In this document: in pieces, positions 41,659 to 51,061 of the stretch | Layout: every line of letters begins with the position of its first letter | How positions within the stretch are numbered: the first letter of the stretch is position 1 | Assembly: GCA_027307165.1 (NCBI GenBank) | Contig: DAHUXM010000004.1 | Location: 62,001-126,000 of the forward strand | Direction of reading: 5' to 3' | DNA: 64,000 bases | Origin: Gemmatimonadota bacterium | GTDB lineage: Bacteria; Gemmatimonadota; Gemmatimonadetes; Gemmatimonadales; Gemmatimonadaceae | The notes under the pieces: model-generated | What the model was told of the DNA's origin: nothing | Database searches by the model: none | Seen by the model: the letters and a program-made list of their open reading frames with translations, nothing else | Program-made: the position numbers and the translations under genes

Positions 41659-43744
41659 TCGCCATCTCCCACATCCCTACGCTGTGCAGATTCACCGCTG
41701 TGGGAAGCTCCGCAAGCGAGATGACCGGCAGCGCTGGAAGCACTGGCTCGATGAGGCGCCGCACGCCAACACGCAGACTCGGCGGCGTGACGAGCGGTAT
41801 GGGACGTCCTTCCGTCGAATACGCCTGCGACATCTCGTTGAGATCCCGGAGCATTCTCGCGAGCGCGTCCGGATTGAGCATCGATACTCCGGGCTGCGCC
41901 GTGCGCGGTGAGAAGAGGCCTGTGAGCGCCTGCTCCAACCGTGGCCCCATCGTGATTCCGCGCACCGACGAATCCGGCTCGGCGTACAACCGCGCGATGA
42001 CGTTCGACAGGGATCGGCGCACGTGCTCCGTGAGCGCTTCCGGGTCCTTCGTGGTGTCGGCGGAATCTCCAAGCGCTTCGAGGATCGTGACGAGATCCCG
42101 GATCGGAATGCGCTCGCGGAGAAGACGCTGGAGCACGCGGTGGAGCGTACCGAGCGAGATCTTGGTTGGAACGATGTCGTCGACCAGTGCCGGATGCGTT
42201 TTCTTGAGCGTCTCGACCATCTCCTGAACGTCCTGGCGTCCGAGCAGCTCGGCCGCATTGGCTTTCAGGACCTCCATGAGATGCGTGGCCACGACGGTGG
42301 ATGGCTCGACGACGACGTAGCCGTAGGCTTCGGCATCTGCGCGACGATTGGTTGCGATCCATCGCGCGGGCATGCCGAAGCTCGGATCGACCGCGTCGAT
42401 TCCTTCGATCGGTGAGATCACTGCGCCGGTGTTGAGCGCCATGAGGAAACGGGGCATGACCTCACCCCGAGCCATCTCGCTTCCGCGGAGCTTGATCACG
42501 TATTCGTTCGACGGCAGTCTGATGTCGTCACGGATGCGAACTGGCGGTATGAGAATCCCGAGCTCGACTGCCGCCTGTTTGCGCAACATGGAGATGCGGT
42601 CAAGCAGATCGCCGCCCTGACGCTCGTCGACGAGCGGAATGAGTGCGTAGCCAACCTCGAGCTCGATCGGATCAATCTGGAGCAGATCCTTCATCGGATC
42701 GGTTGACGTCGGCGATTCGGATTTCGGTGCGGTCAGCGCGGAAACTGCGGTTGCCGCGCGCCTCTTTTCCGCCGCTGATGCCGTGCGTGCAAGCATCCCG
42801 AGGATGCAGGCGAGCGACAGGAACGGCAGCATGGGAAGGCCGGGAACGACGGAGAAGAGCGCCAGCACGCCGGCCGCGATCCACATGGCGCGCGGGTGCT
42901 TCGTCATCTGTGACGCCACCACTGTTCCCATCTGCGTGGAGCCGGCAGAGTGGGTGACCATGATACCGGCCGCCGTCGATACGACCAGCGATGGAATCTG
43001 CGATACCAGTCCTTCACCAACGGTGAGGATGGTATAGGTGCTCACGGCTTGCGAGAAGGGAAGGCCCTTCTGCACGACACCGATGAATATTCCGCCGATG
43101 ATGTTGATGAACGTAATGATCAACGCAGCGATCGCGTCTCCCTTCACGAACTTGGACGACCCGTCCATCGCGCCGTAGAAATCTGCCTGGCTCGAGATCT
43201 CGGCGCGCCGGCGGCGCGCTTCGTTCTCGTCGATGAGTCCGGCATTCAGATCGGCGTCGATCGCCATCTGCTTGCCCGGCATCGCGTCGAGTGTGAATCG
43301 TGCAGCGACCTCTGCGACGCGTCCGGCACCCTTTGTAATGACGATGAAGTTGATGCCGATGAGAATCAGGAACAACACGAGTCCGACGGCGTAGTTGCCG
43401 CCGATCACGAACTCGCCGAATGCCTGGATGACGTGTCCGGCCTGGCCGTGCGTCAGGATCAGTCGCGTACTCGCGACGTTGAGCGCAAGCCGGAAGAGCG
43501 TGAGCAGCAGCAGCAGGCCAGGGAAGGAGCTGAACTCGAGAGGGTTGGTCGTGTACAGCGCCGAGAGCAGGACCACGAGCGAGAGGGAGATGCTCGTCAC
43601 GAGCAGCATGTCCAGCATGACGCCCGGCAGCGGAATGATCAACAGGCCGATGACGAGGACGACTGCCACGGCGAGTCCGACTTCTGCGCCTCCCCTGCTC
43701 GGAGCTGCCGTTGTGGTCACCGGTTTTGCTGCTATTGCCGCCAT
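41648..43744 (-). CDS. flhA: Flagellar export gate protein FlhA
   Basis: 698 residues, the usual length. About eight membrane helices in the first 330 residues contain the FHIPEP-type conserved loop ([41 protein letters not shown]). The cytoplasmic domain carries [29 protein letters not shown] and the GxxxxP... chaperone-binding face. With FlhB, FliP, FliQ and FliR it forms the type III export gate, and it uses the proton motive force. It overlaps flhB by one base. Confidence 0.97.
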   Translation of the reverse strand: [698 protein letters not shown]

Positions 43745-44859
43745 CAGACCGTGTCTCCAACGAGATGCGATATCGGGCGATATGCCCAGCGTGCGCCGCG
43801 TTCATGTCGCTGGCGAATCACGAATGCGAGAACTTCAGCGACCGCGAGGTACAGCTCGACAGGAATCACCATTCCCACACGAGCATGCTTGATGAGCGCG
43901 ATTGCGAGTGGACGGTTTTCGACGATCGGAACGCCGTTCTCGAGGGCGAGCATCTTGATGCGTTCCGCAACCTTGCGTTGACCCATGGCAAGTACGATCG
44001 GCGCTGGCGCCTTGGACGGATCATACTTGAGCGCAATGGCGCGGTGAGTCGGGTTGACGATGACGACATCGGCGCTCGGCACATCCCGGAGCATCTGCTT
44101 GCGTGCCATCGCGCGGCCGATCGAGCGCATGCGCTGCTTGAGCAGGGGATCGCCTTCGGAGTTCTTGAACTCCTGCTTGATCTCCGCCTTGCTCATGCGC
44201 ATTTCCTTCGAGAACTGCCAGTACTGCCAGAGATAATCCGCCAACGCGAGCGCCAAATACGCCAGTCCAGCGGTCATGATGAGCTTGACCGAGTAGTGCG
44301 TGACGACCTGCAGCAGCGCGATCGGCGACTGCTGAGTGGTGACGACGATTGCGTTGATGGCTTCGCGCCCAAGAGCGGCGTGTATCGCGAAGCCGACGAT
44401 GATGAGCTTGAAGAGTGACTTTGCAAGCTCGACGAGCGCCTGCATGCCGACCAGGCGCTTGACGTTGGATGCGGGACTGATCCGCTTGAACTGCGGTGTA
44501 ATGGGCTTGAGCGAGAATACACCTCGAGCCTGCACGGCGTTGATGACGAGCGAGATGCCGGCCATCGCCGAGGCGACGAGCATGATCGCGGATAGCGTGC
44601 GCCACCCGAGCGCCTGCAGAGTCTTGATCGCGCTCTCCGCTGAGAACGACGTATCACCAGCCGAAGCGAGACCCTCGCCCATGATGGCGAACAGGCGGCT
44701 TGCAACGTGCGGCACGATCGCGGTCAGCACGAGTGCGATGCCAAGTAACAGGACAGCGACCGAAAGTTCAGGACTCTTCGGGATGCGTCCTTCGTCCTGA
44801 GCTTCCTGACGTTTCTTGGGGGTCGCTTCTTCTGTTTTGTCGCCGTAGTCATCAGCCAT
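43744..44859 (-). CDS. flhB: Flagellar export switch protein FlhB
   Basis: 371 residues. The N-terminal DKTEEATPKKRQEAQDEGRIPKSPEL is characteristic, followed by four membrane helices. The autocleavage site NPTH is at 269-272, exactly as in Salmonella, followed by RAIALKYDPSKAPAPIVLAMGQRKVAERI. Self-cleavage between Asn and Pro switches export from hook to filament subunits, a step that needs the FliK C-terminal domain. The gene follows fliR by two bases. Confidence 0.97.
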   Translation of the reverse strand: MADDYGDKTEEATPKKRQEAQDEGRIPKSPELSVAVLLLGIALVLTAIVPHVASRLFAIMGEGLASAGDTSFSAESAIKTLQALGWRTLSAIMLVASAMAGISLVINAVQARGVFSLKPITPQFKRISPASNVKRLVGMQALVELAKSLFKLIIVGFAIHAALGREAINAIVVTTQQSPIALLQVVTHYSVKLIMTAGLAYLALALADYLWQYWQFSKEMRMSKAEIKQEFKNSEGDPLLKQRMRSIGRAMARKQMLRDVPSADVVIVNPTHRAIALKYDPSKAPAPIVLAMGQRKVAERIKMLALENGVPIVENRPLAIALIKHARVGMVIPVELYLAVAEVLAFVIRQRHERGARWAYRPISHLVGDTV

Positions 44860-44861
44860 GC

Positions 44862-45659
44862 TCAGTGAATCCCTCCCGGCGCAATCGCCGTGAAGAACGA
44901 TGAGAGCTGCTGGTCGTAGGCAGTCTGCCAGTTGCCGAGCGCGCTGGCGATGAACGGGAGTGCGATGCCGAGCGCGAACAGACCGAGGCCGATCTGAAGC
45001 GGGAAGGCGACGGAAAGAATGTTCAGCTGCGGCGTTGCGCGGCTGAGTACTGCGAGCGCCGCGTTACCAACCATTACGGTTGCGATGACCGGAGCCGCGA
45101 ACCGGAGTCCGGCAAGGAATAGCGTACTCGCGAGCGCGAGAAGATTCGCGAGTCCAGCGTGCAGATCCAGAGCGCTGCCCACCGGCACGGCGCGGAGGCT
45201 CGAAGCAAGTGCCTCGATCATGCCGAGGTGCACGTTGAGCGCGAGAAGAATCGTTATTGCAAACAGCGAGAGGAAATTGGCGAGCACCGGCGAGGTCTGC
45301 TTGGTGAGCGGATCGAGCAACGACGCGCCCGACAGTCCGATCTGAATCGCGAGCAGGTCGCCCGCACTCTCGGCCGCGCCAACCAGCAGCGCAGCGCCGA
45401 GTCCGATGCCGAAGCCCACGAGCAGCTCGCCCATCGCGGAAGCCGGCGTGATCTGCGGGATCACGTGCATGTTGGCATACGCAATTGGCTGGATCACGAT
45501 CGTCAGCACGATCAGAAGCGATGTGCGCCACTTGACCGGCACCGTCGCAGCGGAGAAGACCGGCGCGATGAGCATGAGTCCTGTGAGACGCAATGCAACG
45601 AGCACGGCTACGGTTCCGGAGCCGGGCGCGAACAGGTCGAACGGGCGAACGTCCGTCAC
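44862..45659 (-). CDS. fliR: Flagellar export gate protein FliR
   Basis: 265 residues from the GTG at 45659, which overlaps the fliQ stop (GTGA); a longer frame adds 22 residues that would run inside fliQ. About six hydrophobic helices are visible, with ALRLTGLMLIAPVFSAATVPVKWR at the N-terminus and the conserved GLALQIGLGLF-type segment (FPLQIGLGLFALGIALPF). It is one of the core membrane components of the export gate. Its length fits the family (about 260). Confidence 0.94.
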   Translation of the reverse strand: MTDVRPFDLFAPGSGTVAVLVALRLTGLMLIAPVFSAATVPVKWRTSLLIVLTIVIQPIAYANMHVIPQITPASAMGELLVGFGIGLGAALLVGAAESAGDLLAIQIGLSGASLLDPLTKQTSPVLANFLSLFAITILLALNVHLGMIEALASSLRAVPVGSALDLHAGLANLLALASTLFLAGLRFAAPVIATVMVGNAALAVLSRATPQLNILSVAFPLQIGLGLFALGIALPFIASALGNWQTAYDQQLSSFFTAIAPGGIH

Positions 45660-45925
45660 GAAATCATGGACGGCAGTGAGCGAAACAGCTCGCTCGTGTA
45701 CTTGACCATGATCTGGATGATCCACGGCAGCGCGATGATGAACGTGACCGCGACTGCAACAAGCTTGGGCACGAACGAGAGCGTCTGCTCCTGGATCTGT
45801 GTCACCGCCTGGATGATCGAAATCACGAGGCCGACAGCGAGCGCGACGACCAGCATCGGCGACGCGATCAGAAGTGCAGTCATGATCATGTTGCGCGCGA
45901 GATCGACGACGAGGACGTGTGACAT
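45656..45925 (-). CDS. fliQ: Flagellar export gate protein FliQ
   Basis: 89 residues, two membrane helices: MIMTALLIASPMLVVALAVGLVISIIQAVTQIQEQTLSFVPKL and VAVTFIIALPWIIQIMVKYT. The loop QAVTQIQEQTLSFVPK is the strongest family signature. FliQ surrounds the FliPR core of the export gate. It begins three bases after fliP and overlaps the fliR start. Confidence 0.97.
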   Translation of the reverse strand: MSHVLVVDLARNMIMTALLIASPMLVVALAVGLVISIIQAVTQIQEQTLSFVPKLVAVAVTFIIALPWIIQIMVKYTSELFRSLPSMIS

Positions 45926-45928
45926 GCT

Positions 45929-46939
45929 CTAGACGCGGAAACTGGTCACGAGCGACTGGACGACGAGTGTCCAGCCGTCCACGAGGACGAAGAGCAGCAA
46001 CTTGAACGGCAGCGATATCATCGCCGGCGGAAGCATGAACATACCCATGCTCATCAGCACGCTCGACACGACGATGTCGATGATGATGAATGGCAGGAAC
46101 AATGCAAAGCCGATCTGGAATGCCGTGCGCAGCTCGCTGGTCGCGAATGCAGACACCAGCGTCACGAGCGGAATCTCGTCCTCGTTTCGCGGCGCAACGC
46201 CGCTGCTCATGTCGATGAACACCTGCAGGTCGTGATCGCGTGTATGCGCGAGCATGAATTCCCGGAATGGTACGACCGCGAGCTTCATCATCTCACCCTG
46301 CTCGATCTGGCCGTTCATCCACGGCTGCAGCGCTGTCTCGTTCACCTTGTTGAGCGTCGGTGCCATCACGAAGCCCGTCAGGATGAGCGAAAGCGCGGCG
46401 ACCATCTGTGCCGGCGGAGCGTTCTGTGTGCCGAGCGCCTGGCGAAGGAAGTTGAGGACGATGAGGATGCGCGTGAAGCCCGTCATGAGGAGTACGAGCG
46501 TCGGGAGGAGCGTCAGCAGCCCCATCATCACGACGATGCCTACCGTTCCACTCAGGCGAAGACCGCCGTCGTCCTTGCCGCCACCGACGCGCAGGTCCAT
46601 CTGCGGCGCCAACTTGGAGACCATGTTGTCCACGCTGGGCGATGGCGTCAGCGGCGCATTCGCTGCTGCCGTGTTGGCGGCCTTCGGCGCTGCAGGCTGC
46701 GCGCCGGCGCGTGCGGTGCGAGGAGTGGCTGCACCTCGCGCTGCTGCGTTGGCCGCTGGCGCCGTGATCTTCGGCGGTGCTGGAATCGCGTTTGGCTGCG
46801 CGGTCGACTGCGGTGCGGTCGACTGCTGCGTGGCCGGCTGCGGCGCAGGTTGCGCAGTGCCCTGCGCCAGCAACGACGCGCTCGCTGGCGAGAACGCCAG
46901 CAGAGTCGCGAGTCCGATGACAACGCCGCGAATCGTCAC
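45929..46939 (-). CDS. fliP: Flagellar export gate protein FliP with N-terminal extension
   Basis: 336 residues; FliP is normally about 245. A signal-like helix (IRGVVIGLATLLAFSPASASL) is followed by about 70 residues rich in Ala, Pro, Gln and Thr before the core starts near residue 115. The core has LTLLPTLVLLMTGFTRILIVLNFLRQALGTQNAPPAQMVAALSLILTGFVM and PLVTLVSAFATSELRTAFQIGFALFLPFIIIDIVV, typical of FliP. It forms the export pore with FliR. Its ends overlap or touch fliO and fliQ. The linker would lie in the periplasm. Confidence 0.94.
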   Translation of the reverse strand: MTIRGVVIGLATLLAFSPASASLLAQGTAQPAPQPATQQSTAPQSTAQPNAIPAPPKITAPAANAAARGAATPRTARAGAQPAAPKAANTAAANAPLTPSPSVDNMVSKLAPQMDLRVGGGKDDGGLRLSGTVGIVVMMGLLTLLPTLVLLMTGFTRILIVLNFLRQALGTQNAPPAQMVAALSLILTGFVMAPTLNKVNETALQPWMNGQIEQGEMMKLAVVPFREFMLAHTRDHDLQVFIDMSSGVAPRNEDEIPLVTLVSAFATSELRTAFQIGFALFLPFIIIDIVVSSVLMSMGMFMLPPAMISLPFKLLLFVLVDGWTLVVQSLVTSFRV

Positions 46940-47451
46940 TACTTGGTACCGCCCGCCATGGCCATGCTCAGCACAGCCTGGAAGTCTTCCATTGGTGCGA
47001 CGTAGGAAATGCGCTTGCCGTCCTTCTTGCCGCTACGACCTGCTGCGGATTCATCGAGCACTGCGCCGCCGGACGTGTACTTCGCCGTGGCCTCTCCATT
47101 ACCCCGGATCAGAACCAGCTTGCGGATCCCGTCTGCAATCGCGTGAATTGGCGCACTTGCGGCTCCCCTCGCTGCGTCGGCCGTCGATGCCAGATCGGCC
47201 TCACCGAGTTCCGCGACCTGATGAACTCCACCCTCGCCCATCGACACGGCGAGCACGCGCGTACCGATGCGCACGACGGCAAGTCCCTGGCGCTGGCCGA
47301 GCGACAGCCGCTGGATGATCTCCATCTTGACGCTGCCTTTCTTCGATGCGTTGGTCACCGCATAGCGTCGCAGCAAACGCATTGCAACACCCATCGCGCC
47401 GAGCACGATGGCGAGCATTGCCATGACCATCAGGAACGAAGGAGCACTCAC
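46939..47451 (-). CDS. fliO: FliO-like flagellar export assembly protein
   Basis: 170 residues. One N-terminal membrane helix (FLMVMAMLAIVLGAMGVAMRLLRRY) is followed by KMEIIQRLSLGQRQGLAVVRIGTRVLAVSMGEGGVHQVAEL, the FliO core (L-x-x-x-R-x-x-x-V-x-x-G). FliO helps FliP fold and insert. The C-terminal part after about residue 85 is variable. Position between fliN and fliP supports the call in this weakly conserved family. It overlaps fliN by four bases and fliP by one. Confidence 0.88.
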   Translation of the reverse strand: MSAPSFLMVMAMLAIVLGAMGVAMRLLRRYAVTNASKKGSVKMEIIQRLSLGQRQGLAVVRIGTRVLAVSMGEGGVHQVAELGEADLASTADAARGAASAPIHAIADGIRKLVLIRGNGEATAKYTSGGAVLDESAAGRSGKKDGKRISYVAPMEDFQAVLSMAMAGGTK

Positions 47452-47789
47452 GCTGCGATTTCCTCGACTGCGTTGGCGCGTGGGAGGATTCGCGTGATGC
47501 GCACGCCGAACGTCTCACCCAGTAGAACAACCTCGCCCTCTGCAAATCGACGATCTCCAACGAATACGTCGATTGGCTCGCCTGCGAGGCGATCAAGCTG
47601 AATTACAGATCCGCGTCCGAGACGCAGGATGTCCTGCACGGTCATCGACGTTCTGCCGAGCTCGATCGAAATCGGAAGCGTGAGATCGAGCAGCATCGAT
47701 ATGGGTACTTCGTTGTTGACGCCCGCAAATCCGGCGTCCACTGCGTTGACAGACTCGGCGCCAGCGGCGGCGTTCACATTCTGATCCAT
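47448..47789 (-). CDS. fliN: Flagellar motor switch protein FliN
   Basis: 113 residues. The SpoA domain is MLLDLTLPISIELGRTSMTVQDILRLGRGSVIQLDRLAGEPIDVFVGDRRFAEGEVVLLGETFGVRITRIL, nearly the consensus. FliN forms the C-ring with FliM and FliG and binds FliH to bring the ATPase. It starts one base after fliM ends, and its own end overlaps fliO. Confidence 0.97.
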   Translation of the reverse strand: MDQNVNAAAGAESVNAVDAGFAGVNNEVPISMLLDLTLPISIELGRTSMTVQDILRLGRGSVIQLDRLAGEPIDVFVGDRRFAEGEVVLLGETFGVRITRILPRANAVEEIAA

Positions 47790-47790
47790 G

Positions 47791-48879
47791 TTACTCGGCG
47801 GAGATCGGTTGGGTTTGAAGCGCTTCGGCGATCACCGAAGCATCGAATTGTGGAACAACTGGTGCTGCACCTCGGACTTCACCCGACTGTGTGAGGGCGC
47901 CCTCGAGGCGAATGGCGAGCTTGTGGCCCACGCGGCCGGCGGTACCGGCGAAACGCTCCTGGTCGCCGACCATGACGCGGATGGGACTGTCGCTCGGTAA
48001 CGCAGTCGTGATGACACCGCCCTGAGACAGCGAGGCAAGGTCGCGCATCGACATTCGAAATTCAGGAAGCCGCGCGGATACGTTGACGCGCGTGGCACGC
48101 AGCGAGTATTCAGCAAGCGCACGACTGACTGCGCGCTCATGCTCGGAACCGGTTGCGTTCGCGAAGCTGCGCGTCGCCGTGTTGGTGAAGAACTTGTCAA
48201 GCACCGCGAACGGAAGACATACGAGCATCAGCGAACTGACATCGCCCGCTGTCACCTCGATGTTGGCGACGAGAACCGGATCGTCACGGTTCGCGCTCTG
48301 AAGCAGGATATCGGGGAACGACTCGAACGAGCTGATCTCGAGCGACATCGTTATGTAGTCGGACCAGACTTCAGCCAGCAGCGAGTTTACCTTTTCGACC
48401 AGGCCGCGCAGCGCCATCCGTTCCACACGCGTGAGCGGCCGCGATGTCGACATCTGCTGGCCACTGCCGCCGAACAGCCTGTCCACCATATAGAAGGCGA
48501 ACTCCTCACCGATATCAACGACGCCCAGCTGTCCGCCGGAGTCGTTGATCTCGCAGATGAAGGACGCGCACGGCGTCGGAAGCGAAAGCGTGAACTCGCC
48601 GAACGAGAACTGCTCGACACCCTGCAGCCGCATCTCGATCTGTCCGCGTACACGACCAATCACCCAGCTCTCGAGCGACTTCACCAGTCTCTCGTAGATC
48701 GCCTCCAGCGTCCGAAGGCGCTCCTTTGAAACGCGGTGCGGGCGGCGAAAGTCGTACATCTGAACCGGCGATTCTTCCGACGCGCCGGAGAACGGAACAT
48801 TGCTCGCGCCGCCCAGCAGGCGGTCGATCTCGCTCTGCGAGAGCGTGCCCGATGCCATCGGGCGTGCATCGGTGCTCAC
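47791..48879 (-). CDS. fliM: Flagellar motor switch protein FliM
   Basis: 362 residues. The N-terminal GTLSQSEIDRLLGGA matches the CheY-binding LSQxEIDxLL motif, so chemotaxis control of the motor is likely. The middle domain has LRTLEAIYERLVKSLESWV and DRLFGGSGQQM, and the C-terminal SpoA domain ends the protein. FliM links FliG and FliN in the C-ring. The gene overlaps fliL by four bases. Confidence 0.96.
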   Translation of the reverse strand: MSTDARPMASGTLSQSEIDRLLGGASNVPFSGASEESPVQMYDFRRPHRVSKERLRTLEAIYERLVKSLESWVIGRVRGQIEMRLQGVEQFSFGEFTLSLPTPCASFICEINDSGGQLGVVDIGEEFAFYMVDRLFGGSGQQMSTSRPLTRVERMALRGLVEKVNSLLAEVWSDYITMSLEISSFESFPDILLQSANRDDPVLVANIEVTAGDVSSLMLVCLPFAVLDKFFTNTATRSFANATGSEHERAVSRALAEYSLRATRVNVSARLPEFRMSMRDLASLSQGGVITTALPSDSPIRVMVGDQERFAGTAGRVGHKLAIRLEGALTQSGEVRGAAPVVPQFDASVIAEALQTQPISAE

Positions 48880-49418
48880 TGAATTACGAATTGAGGGAAG
48901 TAGATCTTTGCCACGGTGCCGGCGCCGAACATCCTGTCGAGCACGGCCATCAATTCAGCAGCGAACTGGTCACGCGCCGAGATATCGGAGATCTGATCGC
49001 TGGTCTTTCGCGAGAAAAGCCGGAGGATCGCGTCGCGCAGCTCGGCGTCACGTCCCTTGATGACCTCGAGCGAGCTGGCATCCTTCAGCTGCAACGCAAC
49101 TGACATCAGCAGGAAGTGCGAGCCGCCCGATCCAGCGGGATTCATTACGAGGTTGTCCACCTGATAGATCGGTGGCGGAGCGTCGCCCTTTCTGGCCTCT
49201 GGCCCGGCGTCCTTCTTCGCGGTTGCCGCACTGTCCGCGGCAGCCGGTGCGGCCGCGGCCTTGTGGGAGAGTTTGGGGCCGAGCAGCGTGAACCCGAGGA
49301 TCCCGCCAAGCGCGAGACCTCCAACAATGCCGCCGATCAGCGGTAGCAGCTTGGCCATCCCGCCCTTGGCGGCCGGCGCAGCGGCTTGTTCACTCTCTGA
49401 TGGTTTCTCTTCTGCCAT
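48876..49418 (-). CDS. fliL: Flagellar basal body-associated protein FliL
   Basis: 180 residues. One membrane helix (LLPLIGGIVGGLALGGILGFTLLG, about 25-48), an Ala/Lys-rich linker and then the FliL domain (YQVDNLVMNPAGSGGSHFLLMSVALQLKD, DAELRDAILRLFSRKTSDQISD, VAKIYFPQFVIQ). FliL surrounds the stator and supports its function. It is the first gene of the fliL-fliA operon: a terminator closes the flgE unit upstream and a sigma-54-type promoter lies at 49469-49488. Confidence 0.94.
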   Translation of the reverse strand: MAEEKPSESEQAAAPAAKGGMAKLLPLIGGIVGGLALGGILGFTLLGPKLSHKAAAAPAAADSAATAKKDAGPEARKGDAPPPIYQVDNLVMNPAGSGGSHFLLMSVALQLKDASSLEVIKGRDAELRDAILRLFSRKTSDQISDISARDQFAAELMAVLDRMFGAGTVAKIYFPQFVIQ

Positions 49419-49468
49419 GCGTGTCGCCTTTCGGAAGTAGTTCTATCGCGGACTTCGCAGCACCGGTA

Positions 49469-49488
49469 AAAGCAGGCGACATACCACA
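49469..49488 (-). promoter_or_regulatory. Sigma-54-type promoter of the fliL operon
   Basis: On the minus strand, TGGTATGTCGCCTGCT: GG and GC lie ten bases apart. The match to TGGCACG-N4-TTGCA is partial (five of seven and four of five). A start near 49460 gives a leader of about 42 bases. The element is similar to the one before flgF. Confidence 0.5.
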
Positions 49489-49591
49489 CGAAAGCGACGA
49501 TCCGGCACGATTTATCTGACGATCTAAGTCATTGTCTTATAAGCAGTTGCGTGATAGTGGGCGGTTCCAGCATCGGAGGTCTGTGATGGAC

Positions 49592-49628
49592 AAAAAAGGG
49601 CAGCCCGGCAATTTCTTCCGGGCTGCCC
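49592..49628 (-). terminator. Rho-independent terminator after flgE
   Basis: A perfect 11-base-pair stem (GGGCAGCCCGG, 49598-49608, with 49618-49628) has a nine-base loop. On the minus strand it is followed by TTTTTT. It lies about 50 bases after the flgE stop and separates the flgB-flgE and fliL-fliA transcription units. Confidence 0.93.
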
Positions 49629-49630
49629 TC

Positions 49631-49643
49631 GGCTAATATTGCC
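49631..49643. promoter_or_regulatory. Candidate enhancer dyad upstream of fliL
   Basis: GGCTAATATTGCC, a GGC(A/T)-N5-TGCC dyad with one mismatch, lies three bases from the flgE terminator and about 171-183 bases upstream of the predicted fliL start of transcription. Weaker than the dyads before flgF and flgB. Confidence 0.35.
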
Positions 49644-49678
49644 GCAGCAGTGAATCTTTGGGCGACTGTCCTACATCA

Positions 49679-51019
49679 CTACTGACGCATGTTTATCAGA
49701 GTCTGAAGCATCTGGTCGCTGGTCGTGATCATCTTGCCGTTGGCTTCGAAGCCGCGCTGCGTGATGATCATGTCGGTGAATTCCTGCGCCAGATCGACGT
49801 TCGACATTTCCAGCGCGCCGCTCGCAATCGTCGAGGTGGTGTCCTTGCCCGAGTAGCCGATCAGGGGCGTTCCCGAGTTTGCGGAGACCGTGTACATGCT
49901 GTCGGCGGCCTGGTCCAGACCCTCGGGGTTGTTGAAGTCCGCGAGGGCGATCTGTGCCAGCGTCTGATTGGTGCCGTTCGAGAAGGATCCCGTCACGACG
50001 CCATCCTGGCCGATCGATACGTCCTGCAGAACACCTGACGCGTAACCGTTCTGGTCCCGCAGCACTGCGGAATTCCCGACCGCGAGTGACGTGACGCCAG
50101 TCGAGCCGGTGCCAGGATCGAGCTTGAGTGAAACCGCGGCGCCGCCACCGGCCGGTGTAAACGTCACAGTTGGAAGATTGGAATTTGTGCTATCGATCGT
50201 GCCGTCGCTCTTGAAGGTGAACTGCCACGGAGTCGCGGCGGCTGCGGGCGACGACTGGGCGCCTGGTCCGAAGGTAAACGGTTTTGTCGCGTCGTAGTTC
50301 AGGCTGCTGGGGTCTATCTTGCACTCCCATGTGTTCGGGCCGGTCTTCCAGGCCACGAGCGTGAGGTCGTGCTTCGAGCCGAGCGAATCGAAGACACCGA
50401 GTGTGGTCTCGACCTTCGAGCCCGCGTTCACCGGGTCGGCGAGCTCGGCGGCAGTCGGATTATTTGGATCGACTGCGACGAAGTTGGGAGCTTCGGAGTT
50501 GAAGTTGCCGGCGACCGTCACCTTGGTGGTTGGGGCTGCTGGGGTGGTCTGGCCGATCGGCACCGAGATGCCGGTGAGACCTCCGCCGAGGACGCCGCTC
50601 TTCGCCATCAGGCCCTGGACGATTCCGCCATTGCCTGCGACGAGCGTACCGTTGGAATCCCACTTGAAGTTACCGTCACGCGTGAACGAGTTCTGCGCGC
50701 CATTCGAGACGACGAAGAACGAATTTCCCTGTATCGCGAGGTTGGTCGGGACGTTGGTCGTCTCGCGGTTTCCCTGCGTGAAGACGGTATCGATGCTGCT
50801 GAGCTGAGAGCCAAGTCCGACGGCCATCGAGTTGATGCCGCCTGTCGTGGTGCCGGGACGCGTCGCGCCGGAGAGAACCTGCGAGAAGCTCTCCGTGAAG
50901 TTTGCACGACTTGCCTTGAATGCCGTCGTGTTGACGTTCGCGATGTTGTTACCGATGACGTCCATTCGGGTCTGGTTGTTCCGCAGGCCCGATACGGCGG
51001 AGAATAGCGAGCGATCCAT
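49679..51019 (-). CDS. flgE: Flagellar hook protein FlgE
   Basis: 446 residues. The N-terminal SLFSAVSGLRNNQTRMDVIGNNIANVNTTAFKASRANFTESFSQVLSG and the C-terminal LEMSNVDLAQEFTDMIITQRGFEANGKMITTSDQMLQTLINMRQ mark it as FlgE. The central domains hold about 300 residues. FlgE polymerises into the hook under control of FlgD and FliK, which are encoded directly upstream. It is the last gene of its operon and is followed by a strong terminator. Confidence 0.97.
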   Translation of the reverse strand: MDRSLFSAVSGLRNNQTRMDVIGNNIANVNTTAFKASRANFTESFSQVLSGATRPGTTTGGINSMAVGLGSQLSSIDTVFTQGNRETTNVPTNLAIQGNSFFVVSNGAQNSFTRDGNFKWDSNGTLVAGNGGIVQGLMAKSGVLGGGLTGISVPIGQTTPAAPTTKVTVAGNFNSEAPNFVAVDPNNPTAAELADPVNAGSKVETTLGVFDSLGSKHDLTLVAWKTGPNTWECKIDPSSLNYDATKPFTFGPGAQSSPAAAATPWQFTFKSDGTIDSTNSNLPTVTFTPAGGGAAVSLKLDPGTGSTGVTSLAVGNSAVLRDQNGYASGVLQDVSIGQDGVVTGSFSNGTNQTLAQIALADFNNPEGLDQAADSMYTVSANSGTPLIGYSGKDTTSTIASGALEMSNVDLAQEFTDMIITQRGFEANGKMITTSDQMLQTLINMRQ

Positions 51020-51061
51020 GTCGTTAAAGTCCTATGAGTGTGTGTATGGTCATTCGGGCGC

